Numbered from the stretch's first letter, positions 1-8,423 are shown. The stretch is 10,207 nt of DNA from Smittium mucronatum (GCA_001953115.1 LSSL01000665.1:33790-43996), one strand, 5' to 3'. Notes: generated from the letters alone by a model not told the origin. Made by a program: numbers and translations.

Positions 1-80
1 GTAGTGGAGATAGCGCACAGCAATTCGGAGGATAGCGATTCCAGAGGAGGATCATTTCGAAACAGGAGGAACCGATCGTT

Positions 81-91
81 TAGCACAGCTG
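81..91 (+). promoter_or_regulatory. A-box-like element of an internal pol III promoter
   Basis: TAGCACAGCTG fits the A-box consensus TRGYNNANNNG at every fixed position. It lies 27 bases upstream of a B-box-like sequence at 119-127. A leader carrying both boxes ahead of a mature RNA is known for the yeast RNase P RNA gene, and the poorly conserved 52-132 segment could play that role here. This is a short motif and a chance match is possible. Confidence 0.3.
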
Positions 92-118
92 AGACATATT
101 CTAGTGCACAAGTCCATC

Positions 119-127
119 GTTCGACAG
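119..127 (+). promoter_or_regulatory. B-box-like element of an internal pol III promoter
   Basis: GTTCGACAG matches the B-box consensus GWTCRANNC at all fixed positions but the last. The second copy has lost it: the aligned stretch near 4241-4249 reads GTTAAAAAT. If the box is real, copy 2 would need another promoter or be silent. Confidence 0.3.
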
Positions 128-150
128 TCAGACGGATCTCAGCGTCTAAC

Positions 151-283
151 AGCTATTTGTAGAAAAGCCATGTCGATCAATCCCACGTTTGGGTAGGAGC
201 CTAATTTTATTAATCCTGTTAAAAGTAGGCTCTGAATAGGAGCTCAATAGCTTCAATTAACTGTTGTTCATTGACAAAGAGCT
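151..283 (+). other. Possible long-range helix in the RNA (151-160 with 274-283)
   Basis: AGCTATTTGT at 151-160 is complementary to ACAAAGAGCT at 274-283 except for one A-G mismatch. Both arms are unchanged in the second copy (4273-4282 and 4396-4405), so there is conservation but no covariation. A further conserved match, CTTCAA at 251-256 with TTGAAG at 323-328, would cross this helix and form a pseudoknot if both existed together. Confidence 0.35.
196..233 (+). other. Long RNA hairpin (copy 1)
   Basis: Arms 196-208 and 221-233 pair at 12 of 13 positions, including one G-T wobble at the base and one A-G mismatch (204/225). The loop is 209-220. In the second copy the mismatch position has become A-T. 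The 3' arm shares 229-233 with the 5' arm of a short hairpin (229-233/239-243, loop GAATA), so the two either compete or are trimmed and stack side by side. Confidence 0.55.
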
Positions 284-289
284 TAATTA

Positions 290-313
290 ATGACTGCACG
301 TAACCTCAGTCAT
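290..313 (+). other. RNA hairpin with invariant loop (copy 1)
   Basis: ATGACTG at 290-296 pairs with CAGTCAT at 307-313. The second copy keeps a five-pair version (4413-4417/4430-4434). The loop segment GTAACCT and the 3' arm are identical in both copies, so the loop may be a contact site. Confidence 0.5.
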
Positions 314-385
314 CCAGCCTACTTGAAGCAATGCCAGGTGGGGTCTTTCGGTTGGTAGATTGAACCCTTTTCCCGTAGGTACGCA

Positions 386-399
386 GCCGGTAGTCCGGC
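386..399 (+). other. RNA hairpin with compensatory changes (copy 1)
   Basis: The stem is GCCGG/CCGGC with loop TAGT. The aligned positions in the second copy (4507-4520) read AACAG-TAGT-TTGTT. All five pairs survive: G-C to A-T, C-G to A-T, C-G unchanged, G-C to A-T, and G-C to G-T wobble. Seven of ten stem bases differ while the loop is identical, and the alignment here is ungapped from about 374 to 413. Confidence 0.7.
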
Positions 400-443
400 A
401 GAGGAGCTTATTGTAGTTAGGATAATAGTATTTTCTATACTTC

Positions 444-467
444 TTTTTCTTTTTTTCAAATTTTTTT
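444..467 (+). terminator. T-tract, likely pol III terminator of copy 1
   Basis: Runs of T5 (444-448), T7 (450-456) and T7 (461-467) follow the conserved RNA segment. Across 1-443 the longest T run is four bases, whereas runs of five or more T are common in the spacers. This fits + strand transcription by RNA polymerase III, which stops at such runs. Confidence 0.4.
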
Positions 468-3164
468 AGTATAGTTTTTAATGACATTATCTTACAATAA
501 AATTCCGTGATACAAAAAAAAAACTCAACTTTTCAATAGAGATTTAATTTAATTTTTTTAAATTATTAAAAACGGTTAATTAAAAAGGCTACTAATATAT
601 TTTAAGTTCTTTATTTTTTATAAATTTTATTATATATGTGTCAAAAAAAGAGTTGGGTAAAATTAAAATTAACACTTAGTAATTTATGATAATAAAAAAA
701 AAGGTAAAAAAAAAAAGACTTCTTTAAAATTTAATATAAAATGTGTGATTTAAATTAAATTCAACTATTAGATACCTTTACACTAAAAATAATAATTAGT
801 CTTGAATATCATAATATGGAAAAAAGAAATAAATTCAAAAATATACAATCGATAAAATCAAATTTAAAATCATCATTTTATTTAAAATAAATACATTTTT
901 CTGGAACTTATGATCATAAATTTGAACATGATAATTAAAGTTATATATGTGTATAATAATAATGCGAAAGAAAATTTTTTTAGTCTTTAATCTTTAGATG
1001 AAACTTGAAGTAATAAAATATTATTAAATAGATTTAATATCAATTTTTTTAGGACTTAAGGGTGAAAATGAAATTTTAATTTTATTAAAGCAAATTCTTT
1101 CATTGCTTTTCATCCAAATAATTTTTTATTATATGATCAATCATATTGAAAGAGAATCAAAATCAACTATTTTAAACCGAAATTTCAATAAATTTTCATT
1201 GATGCTATATTTATAATCAAAAAATATAATGTAAATTTTTAAACATTCAATTTTATTTGAATTTTAAGATTGAAAAAAATCTTATTTATCATTTGCATTA
1301 TTCAAATTCAATTTGGAAATTCAATATATCTTCTATTTATTTTTTTTAGTATTGATTTATTTTCAGAATTTAAAAAGATAATATTTTTGGGTATATACAT
1401 AGGAGGTACTATATATTTTAAGATAAAAATTAATTTATTTTTTTTGTTTTAATTTATAAATTTATAGGATTATGTATATATATATTATTGATAAATGTGT
1501 GTATTTTTATATTGATTTATATCAATATAAAAGTACTATTTAAAATTATTTATTGGTTATTAAAGTTTCAATACATTCTAAATTTATAAAAAATTAATAT
1601 AATAACCTATATTACTTTAAAATTCTACCAAATTTAATGAAATAAGGTCAAGAAGCTTTGACACGATAATACCTTTTGTAAATCAAACTGTTTTTTAAAT
1701 TTTATTTGTTTTTATTAAAGTTTTTATTTTTATGTATATAAAATAAAAAATATTATCATATTTAGACTCAAATATTTTCAAATTCAAGCCAATTTTTATC
1801 AATCATTTCAATAAAAATATTTCACACTCAATTTGATCAATTATATCCACAGTTTTATCTTGAAATAGAATCTCTTCTAGAAAATAAGCTCAATAAATCG
1901 TAACTAATTATATAAAATCTATAAAATTCAAAAAAAATAATTCTTATTCCTATATTAGATCTACTAAAACTAAATCCCATTAATAATTATTCATGATCTC
2001 ATATGTTCAAAATGTCAAAATACTAACATATAAACTATGAGCCCCACCACAATTTTATTTCTAATATATATATTAAAAAAGTTTTTTAACTTAATAATAA
2101 CCCAAATAAAAATATTTGATATCAAAATATTTTATTTTTAAATTTATTTCAATTATCCAGAAAATCTCATAGAAATTTTAGCAGTTGATATAATAATAAT
2201 AATTTTTTTACCCAATAATATCTCTAAATACTAGAAAAAATTGTAAAAATTAAGCTAATTTTTTAGCAAAGAAAACTAAATTAGAGCTTTTTTGGGTCTT
2301 TGTTGTGATGATATTATTAAAAAAATTGGTTTAATTCATTCAGAGCATAAAAATCGCATATTCGAAATTTATAAATTTTACTCGATTATTTTTATCCAGA
2401 AAAAAAACATTAAATAATAAATATTACCTGAAAAATCCAGCAAATTATGAAAAATAAATTCACGATTTTTTTATCAGCAACAGTTTATTACCGAATATTT
2501 GCGAAAAAAATCGAAAAAAATTATTCTATTTTGATATGTTAGTTTTTTTTATTTTTTTATCTGAAAAAATTTTAATTAATTTCTGAATTATTTTCACTAT
2601 TTTAAAAAAATAATCAAATTTTATCTTTTTCTTCAGCTTGTATATGATTTAAAAAAAACATTTTTTGGAAATTATTTTGAAATATAAACAGTTTTACAAT
2701 AAAATTTTGGATAATTATACACCTTTTTCTAAATTTGAGCTTGTTTTATTGTATAAAAGTGGATAATTGTTTTGAGTGGTTTTTTTGAGGATAATTGAGA
2801 ATTAAAAAAAAAAGTGGAATGCCAAAAAACCAATTTCTTCAATTAAAAGATTTCTATGTAAAGAATCCATAAACTAAAATAAATTCATATTATTCTTTGT
2901 TAATTAAAATCTTGAAGTAATATTTTGATGGTAATATATAAAAAAATACCCCCCATTGTCATAATACAACATAACTTACGAAAAAAAAATATTTTATGAA
3001 AATTAAATGTGAAAATGTATTAAAAGATAGAAAAAACTTTGAAAATTGAAAAATTTCTCATCAATTTATTTTTATAAAACTGTATATAAAATAATATGCA
3101 ATTAAAAATCATTTTTATCAAGAAAAAAGCCGGAAACCCAAAAAAAAAAATTAAACGAAAAAAA

Positions 3165-3230
3165 CTTTGTGCGAAATAAGCAGTAATTCCAAATTGGCAA
3201 AGGAGCTAATTTTGCGATTTAAAATTAGCT
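3165..3230 (+). repeat. Possible third, degenerate copy of the RNA core
   Basis: Read in order, this stretch mirrors 154-231 of copy 1: TTTGT, then GAAA, then AAGC, then AAT(T)CCA...TTGG, then AGGAGC(C)TAATTTT, then a loop and TTAAAATTAGCT in place of TTAAAAGTAGGCT. It needs several gaps, including a shorter hairpin loop (7 bases here). Both hairpins of that part have counterparts here: CCA/TGG at 3189-3197, and the perfect 10-bp stem at 3204-3230. Nothing similar to the remaining 5' and 3' parts of the RNA is seen. Chance resemblance in AT-rich sequence cannot be ruled out. Confidence 0.3.
3204..3230. repeat. Perfect 10-bp inverted repeat with 7-base loop
   Basis: AGCTAATTTT at 3204-3213 and its exact reverse complement at 3221-3230 flank GCGATTT. 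It is the cleanest hairpin in the spacer and includes C and G in both arms. The arm sequence recurs elsewhere in the window (2253-2262, 8602-8611 reversed, 8677-8686). Confidence 0.6.
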
Positions 3231-3507
3231 ATAGCTATTTATTATAATTTTTTTAAAAATATATAAATATATATAGTTTTATTGATAATAAAACAAATTT
3301 AGATGCATATTAAAATTAATTATGTTAGATATTTTATTTTATTTTATTAATATGACATCATGTTTATCGGTGCATGAGTAACCATATTTTTATCTCATAA
3401 TTAAAAGATGAAATATTTTAGAATGGTTTCCCAAAAATTAGATTTAAATTTTTTTAAAAAATATTGAGTGATAACAGAATATCTACAAGAATAGTGGATT
3501 ATTCTCC

Positions 3508-3544
3508 TAGTATTATTAGCTTTTAAAAAAAGGGTTGGGAGTGG
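3508..3544 (+). repeat. Dispersed block related to 8582-8627
   Basis: CTAGTATT followed at once by ATTAGCTTTT, A-run and GGGTT here corresponds to CTAGTATT, a 15-base insertion, then ATTAGCTGTT, A-run and GGGTT at 8582-8627. The adjoining TGGGAGTGG (3536-3544) also recurs at 8507-8515. It could be a second paralogous block from an old large duplication. Confidence 0.35.
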
Positions 3545-4079
3545 TATTAGTATAAATTTTCGCAAAAATAATATCTTAAATTTTATTAATACCATTTAAA
3601 AGTTTATATCCTCGATTTCTAAAATAAATTATTACATTTGCACTTATCAAAGCTCTAAAAACTTAATCAGAGAATATTTGTAAAATTTTATTAGCAATTA
3701 GATGAAAAAATTTTTATCGAATATCTTTTTTTAAAAATATTTATTTTCAAAATATAACTAGATGAAACAAATAATTTGAATCAAAATAGTACAAATAAAT
3801 ACTTTGAGAGACTTATAGTACCAAAAAAGACGGATGTTTCATTTAGAAATATATCAAAATAATCTAGAAAATTAAAATTTTATCTTTTAATTTGATTCCA
3901 GTTAATGTTAAAATAAAAATCAATCAAAAATTTGTTAATTTATCGAGTTTTAGCGAATTTTTTTAAATACATTAAATTATAAAACTTTACAAGTATAAAT
4001 TCTTATTCAAGATTATATAATCTTAAGAGGAAATCATTTGTCTTGTATTAGGGAATTAATAGTGCGCTTTTTGAAGTAC

Positions 4080-4085
4080 TATAAA
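4080..4085 (+). promoter_or_regulatory. TATA-like motif upstream of RNA copy 2
   Basis: TATAAA lies about 40-45 bases upstream of the start of homology between the two islands. Such motifs are frequent by chance in this composition, so position is the only support. Confidence 0.12.
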
Positions 4086-4207
4086 CTAAAAATTCACACA
4101 TAGTTGTATTATTTTAGATTGACAATGGTGGAGACACCGCACAGATTCACAGGACAGCGATTCCAGAGGAGGAAAATCTAGAAATAGTAAGAAAACATAG
4201 ATTATTA

Positions 4208-4218
4208 TGGCTAAACGA
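4208..4218 (+). promoter_or_regulatory. A-box-like element in copy 2 (weak)
   Basis: TGGCTAAACGA matches the A-box consensus except at the last base. It is shifted about five bases relative to the A-box-like motif of copy 1, so it is not clearly the same element. Confidence 0.15.
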
Positions 4219-4319
4219 TTGTCCAATTCACAAGTAAAGCGTTAAAAATCCATACGGATCTTAGCGTCTAACAGCTATTTGTGGGAAAGCCATATCGACT
4301 AATCCCATGTTTGGTTAAA

Positions 4320-4353
4320 AGCCTAATTTTATTAATACTGTCAGAATTAGGCT
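4320..4353 (+). other. Long RNA hairpin (copy 2)
   Basis: Arms beginning AGCCTAATTT at 4320 and 4344-4353 pair at ten consecutive positions, the innermost being a T-G wobble. It is followed directly by the perfect hairpin 4351-4365 (GCTCC, loop GAATA, GGAGC). In the first copy the same short stem has a T-G wobble instead of C-G, so pairing is preserved by a different base. Confidence 0.55.
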
Positions 4354-4506
4354 CCGAATAGGAGCTCAATATCTTCAAATAACCATTGAAAGTTTACAAA
4401 GAGCTTAATACTTGACTTCATGTAACCTCAGTCATACAACTACTTGAAGTAATTTCAGTGGGAGTCTTTAAGCTGGTAAATTTCACCCTTATACAGTAAT
4501 TACGAA

Positions 4507-4520
4507 AACAGTAGTTTGTT
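4507..4520 (+). other. RNA hairpin with compensatory changes (copy 2)
   Basis: The stem is AACAG/TTGTT with loop TAGT, aligned without gaps to the GC-only hairpin at 386-399. The downstream 13 bases (4522-4534) are identical in both copies, which fixes the alignment. Confidence 0.65.
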
Positions 4521-4560
4521 AGAGGAGCTTATTGCAGTCAGGATAATGGTATTCTATAAA

Positions 4561-4577
4561 TTTTTTCTAATTTTTTT
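4561..4577 (+). terminator. T-tract, likely pol III terminator of copy 2
   Basis: T6 (4561-4566) and T7 (4571-4577) follow the conserved RNA segment at the place aligned with the T-tract of copy 1. No run of five or more T occurs between 4126 and 4560. One A5 run (4244-4248) would be a T5 on the other strand, which favours the + strand as the transcribed one. Confidence 0.4.
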
Positions 4578-7500
4578 GATATATTTTTTATTGAAGTTAT
4601 CTTATAATAAAGATTTAAAGATTATTATTTTTTCGAATTAATAAAAAAATTGTCATCCGATTTTAAAAACTAATATATTAAAGTTTTTTTTATAATGAAC
4701 GGGATTCAAATGTGATATCGATAAAATCATTTTTTGAAAATTTCTTGGGCGGAATTTAATTCCAAAATTAACCAGAAGATATAAATTTTAATGCAATTAA
4801 GATTTAAAGGTATAATGAATATAAATCTGAAATTATAATTGAGGATGGAATATATTTTGCATTTTGTATTCAGATTTTCTAAAATAAGACTTTTTTTGAT
4901 ATAAAGGCTACTAATATTCTCAAAAAATCCTAATAAATAAACAAAAAATTGAAACTTAATGTAATTTTTTTATATGATAATTTTATGAATAATTAAATTC
5001 ATTTCAGTAATTTAAATAGACTTCTGCTTTTAAAAACTCATAAAAAATCCTATTATTTCTAAAAAGAATACAACACGTATATTTAATATACAAAAATAAA
5101 TTCAAATTCAAATCAGTGTTAAAAAAATTCATATATGACGCCTTTACGGATTTCTCATTCTTGATTTACAAAAAAATTGTATAAATCCTTGAAAGGCCTT
5201 AAATCAAAACGTACAAAATAGTGTGAAATTATACTAATAAGTAAAAAAAGTATTAGTGCGAGTCTTGCAAAAAAAAAAATACAAAAAAGAGTTTAAAATA
5301 AAATAAAAGCATATAAAAAATTATTTATTATCACTTAAATGAAGAACGATATAACAAAAAAGTAGGCTTATTAATCTGAAGATACCTCATGTCCATATTT
5401 TTTTTTATGTAGAATTTATTTTATTAATAAATAAAAAAGAATATAAACACAGATAAAAAAATTCCTGGTAAACTCCCCTCTGTCGCTATATCATCTCTGT
5501 AACCACTTGTATTTGTTTCAATGTCATGACTTTATATGAAATATAAATGAAAATTTAAAGTTAAAGTTAAAAGTTATTAAATAATCCAAAAATACATTCG
5601 TAATTTTACTCTCTACTAAAAATTTCCCTTATTTGATATAAAAATTGCATTTAAATGTTTTTAAAGATAAACTATGAAAACTTTAACAATATACTAATTT
5701 TGAGAGAACAACTAAGTGCTTAAATTTTTAATTGGAAAAGAATTTAGATCTGTGTTAATAAGCTAAAAAAAATAAATTTTAATAAATAAACTTTATTTGT
5801 AATTTTTTGAATTTTATTGCCCAAATAAATTGTCGAAAATGGATAATTTATCGTTTTCCGGATTTCTTGGGATTTTCTATTATTTTAAATCTTTTCTAGA
5901 TTTTTAGAAAAAAAAATGTAATCGATGTTGGTTTATAAAAATATGCCAATTAATATCAAAAAATAATAGAAAATAATTTAAATGACGCATATTTTTTCAT
6001 GAAACCTAGAAAATTAAAATCTAAATAAAATAATCAATTTCAAATTATAGATAAAAATGTACTTACTTTGCATTTAAAATCCTAAATATGAGTTAAATTT
6101 TATATGAATCTAATATATCAATAGAATGCTTATTTTTTAATTAAATCCTCATTTTTTCTATGTTATTATATTACTTATGAATTATTATTCTCAGTTTAGA
6201 GAAGAGAAAAGAATTTTCGAGTTTTTTTAGATAAAAATTTGTAATTTATTAAATTTTTTAAAGTTTAAAAAATAAATGTAATTTTTACTGATTAAAATAT
6301 AAGGCTATAAAATCAATGTTATTGAAAATCCCACTTTATTAAAAACCATTCGCTTATAATAAATTATAGCTATATTACAGTTGTAATTTATAAACTTTAT
6401 AAGATAAATTTAGGTGTTTTTTTTAGGACTGGCGTGATTGATTGTAAAAATATATAACTTGAGTCTATTTAATACCAAAAAAAAATTAAGCCATTTTGAA
6501 AAATGTCTCACGTAAATAATAATAATAAAAAGATAAAAAAATCTAATAAGAAAATTAATAATTTATATATATAGAAATAAGAATTTTTAATCATACTAAA
6601 GTCGAGAAAGACGTTTAAATTTAAAATTGTCTCAATAATCCCTTTTAATTTAAAAAAATAATTTAAAATAATATAGAGGTCAAACTTAAAAGCTTAAGAA
6701 TAAAATTATGGAAATTTTATAAAAAAACAATACGGGTTATTCTAATTTATTATTTTACGAAATTTGGATTTTTTTAACTTTATTTTATCCGATAATATTG
6801 ATATTTTTCATTAAAAAGACTCGATATATCAAAATAAATTGTTTATAAAGTTAGCTAAATATTTTCTTTGAAATTAAGTTTATTGTGTTAAATTAAAAAA
6901 ATTTAGGGCCTTTCTGGGTATAAAATCATTTATAAAATAACCCACAAGTTATGTATTTTTTTTCTAAGGTTGTTTTAATGTTATTAAATTAATATGGTTA
7001 TTTGTTAATAATATTATCGAAATTTCAAAAAAAAACATTGAAAATTTCTGGTTTTCACCAATTATTAAGAATTCCATTTTAATGCGAATTATAGAATTTC
7101 TAATTAACTATTTTTGAAAAAGTACTGTCCAGTTTAAATAATAACATATTTTTTTATAGATTTATTTAAAAATCGGTTAGCTTGACTACAGATAAAATAA
7201 GTATAAAAAATGATGTCATAAAATTATGGAATTTTTAAAATAAGAATCTCATAAATAACTAATGTAAATTTTTGAGTATGAAAAATGAAAATAAAAAAAT
7301 AATTGCTATCAAATTTGAAGTATTTAAAATCAAGAAAAAATTTTAATTGGATGCAAATTTTTGAAATAATACTATTATTAGTTGTTAAAACTATTCAAAA
7401 CAAACCATATTTTTGTTAGTTGTTTTATTTATTTTAATATATTATAGAAAGTGATTTATAAATTAGAAAATTTTAAATATTTTATATGATTTTTTACAAA

Positions 7501-8423
7501 TATTTTTCAAAATAAAACTTTGTTCTTTTATTTTTTCTTTACTTTTGAAAGCTCTGTTTAAACTAAATATCAAAATTTAATTAAATCTAAATCCATTTTT
7601 TATCTCTAAATATCAAATTCCCGAAATATTCTAGTTTGATTTTTGGAATATATAGTTTTTCAAAAAATACTCTAATATATTATGGTTTATAAATATAGAT
7701 TTTAAAAAAGCTTTAAATATACTAAAATCTATACAATTTTGCTCATACTAGAAAATTTTCATTTAATATTTCAATTTCCACTGATTAAACTCTTCAATTG
7801 ATAGAGAAACAAACCTAAATTAAGTTAATAAATAATATTTAGTATATTTAATGACAAAGTTGTAATTTAAAAAGAAATATACATTTTTTAAATATAATAA
7901 TATCATCATTTTAACAAAAAAAATAAAATAAAAGATATCCATATATAATAATACACATATTTTTTTATATATCTATATTTTTTAAATTAATGATATTGTA
8001 ATGGATACTTAAAAATGGATAATAAAATTTTATTAAATTGAGGTTCAAATATTTAAAAAACAACCAGATAAAATCGTTTAAATCTATTTAGACCATATTC
8101 CTAAATAAAAAAATAAAAAAATTTTGACCATTTTTAATTCAATATTAATACTAAATAGGAACATATTTTACTAATCTTTTGGTCAAATTCTTGTTCCTTT
8201 TTTTTAAATCAGGAAAAAATATTAATATATAAATTTAAATTTTTTTAAAATGGAAATTCTCTAGATTATATTCCTTTTTATCAAGTTTCTATTTTTATAT
8301 TTTATAGTGGTAAAATTATTTAGTAGGTATTTATATTTTCTAAGTCTCTAATATAATCCTTAAATTTGTTACTTTTAAACAACTTTATACCATTATGTAT
8401 TATAATTCAAAAAAATATGAAGA

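Larger units (their letters stand above)
1..443 (+). ncRNA. Candidate structured non-coding RNA gene, copy 1 (family not recognised)
   Basis: I do not recognise the family; the call rests on comparison with the second copy at 4126-4560. Hand count gives 46% G+C for 1-420, against roughly 10-17% in sampled flanking lines. The two copies align with a near-constant offset of 4121-4122 from 34 to 413. Invariant blocks include 34-51 (18/18), 300-313 (14/14) and 401-413 (13/13); 133-256 matches at 108/124 sites without a gap. Hairpins seen here are 130-134/143-147, 184-187/192-195 approximately (CCCA/TGGG), 196-208/221-233, 229-233/239-243 (alternative to the previous one), 290-296/307-313 and 386-390/395-399. 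A long-range helix, 151-160 with 274-283, pairs at 9 of 10 positions. The segment 52-132 is poorly conserved and may be leader. The 5' end may lie outside the window. A decayed SINE-like element is the main alternative, but retained pairing argues for function. Confidence 0.55.
1..505 (+). repeat. Direct repeat, unit A (partner at 4126-4612)
   Basis: This is the recognisable extent of homology with 4126-4612. The match is strong over the RNA candidate and continues through the T-rich tail into a shared TTATCTTA-AATAAA stretch near 487-502. Weaker anchors run on to about 675: a shared CTAATATATT near 591-602, and TTGGG followed by AAAATTAAC near 653-673. Beyond that no alignment can be made by eye. 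Because the window starts inside or at the edge of the island, its true left end is unknown. Confidence 0.8.
506..4125. other. AT-rich spacer 1, no gene seen
   Basis: About 3.6 kb with no open frame I would defend and no RNA gene I recognise. The only frames over 60 codons are of the low-complexity I/K/F/N/L type expected from base composition. Contents worth marking: possible weak continuation of the direct repeat to about 675; an 8-bp inverted repeat with a 3-base loop at 2245-2263; three GGATAATT words at 2709, 2761 and 2789; a C6 run at 2949-2954; a possible degenerate copy of the RNA core at 3165-3230; and a block at 3508-3536 related to 8582-8627. The stretch 4020-4125 just before RNA copy 2 is slightly less AT-rich. 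Confidence 0.7.
4126..4560 (+). ncRNA. Candidate structured non-coding RNA gene, copy 2 (diverged paralogue)
   Basis: This is a diverged paralogue of the RNA candidate at 1-443. Hand count gives 35% G+C for 4141-4560, so it is more AT-shifted than copy 1. The same hairpins can be drawn: 4320-4330 with 4344-4353, 4351-4355/4361-4365 (a perfect GCTCC/GGAGC stem with a GAATA loop), 4413-4417/4430-4434, and 4507-4511/4516-4520. The long-range helix 4273-4282 with 4396-4405 is also present. Weakened elements are the stem at 4252-4256/4265-4269 (one mismatch) and the CCCA/TGGG stem (outer pair lost). The B-box-like sequence of copy 1 is replaced by an A-rich stretch near 4241-4250. Either it is a functional variant with A-U pairs replacing G-C pairs, or a relic that decayed after a period of constraint. 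The conserved 3' half favours the first. Confidence 0.47.
4126..4612 (+). repeat. Direct repeat, unit B (partner at 1-505)
   Basis: This is the second copy of the direct repeat. It carries a deletion of about 10 bases in the T-rich tail relative to the first copy, and a two-base indel near its 5' end. The sequence 5' of 4126 (an AT-rich stretch ending GATTGACAATG) cannot be compared with the first copy, which lies at the window edge. I see no convincing short target-site duplication flanking it. Confidence 0.8.

Noticed and set aside
35..75. Resemblance of GCGATTCCAGAGGAGG to the conserved GATTCCGGAGAGGGAG region of small-subunit rRNA
   Set aside because: The rest of the island does not follow rRNA order, and the universally conserved 530-loop sequence is absent, so a small-subunit rRNA or fragment is not supported.
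1..162. An open + strand frame from the window edge to a TAG at 160-162, rich in Ser and Arg
   Set aside because: A 53-codon open stretch at 46% G+C is not rare over six frames. Copy 2 has a two-base indel and early stops in both the shifted and original frames. It cannot be excluded that a real coding end lies here, but there is no recognisable domain.
340..372. A possible tRNA T-arm (GGTT...GAACCC)
   Set aside because: No cloverleaf can be completed around it, and copy 2 does not keep the pairing.
401..413. Similarity of CAGAGGAGCTTATTG to the 3' conserved region of RNase P RNA
   Set aside because: The match is short, and the partner 5' conserved region that would form the P4 helix was not found.
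287..487. A 66-codon open frame on the minus strand across RNA copy 1
   Set aside because: The same frame in copy 2 is broken by several stops (the first just inside the conserved GCTCCTC), its N-terminal part is lysine-rich low complexity from the T tract, and the conserved features are RNA stems rather than codons.
1270..1452. A 60-codon + strand frame coding a hydrophobic, membrane-like peptide
   Set aside because: Composition alone (I, F, L, K, N, Y from AT-rich codons) explains it. It begins with TTG rather than ATG, and nothing around it looks like a gene.
3401..3595. A 64-codon minus-strand frame
   Set aside because: It is low-complexity I/L/F/K-rich sequence in AT-rich spacer, with no motif and no neighbour supporting expression.
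1..4612. Direct repeats as the two LTRs of a retrotransposon with 3.5 kb between them
   Set aside because: The interior has no trace of gag or pol reading frames, primer-binding site or polypurine tract. The repeats do not begin TG or end CA at convincing borders, and the preserved pairing is better explained by an RNA.
4126..4612. Target-site duplication that would mark copy 2 as a SINE insertion
   Set aside because: No flanking direct repeat stands out from the AT-rich background.
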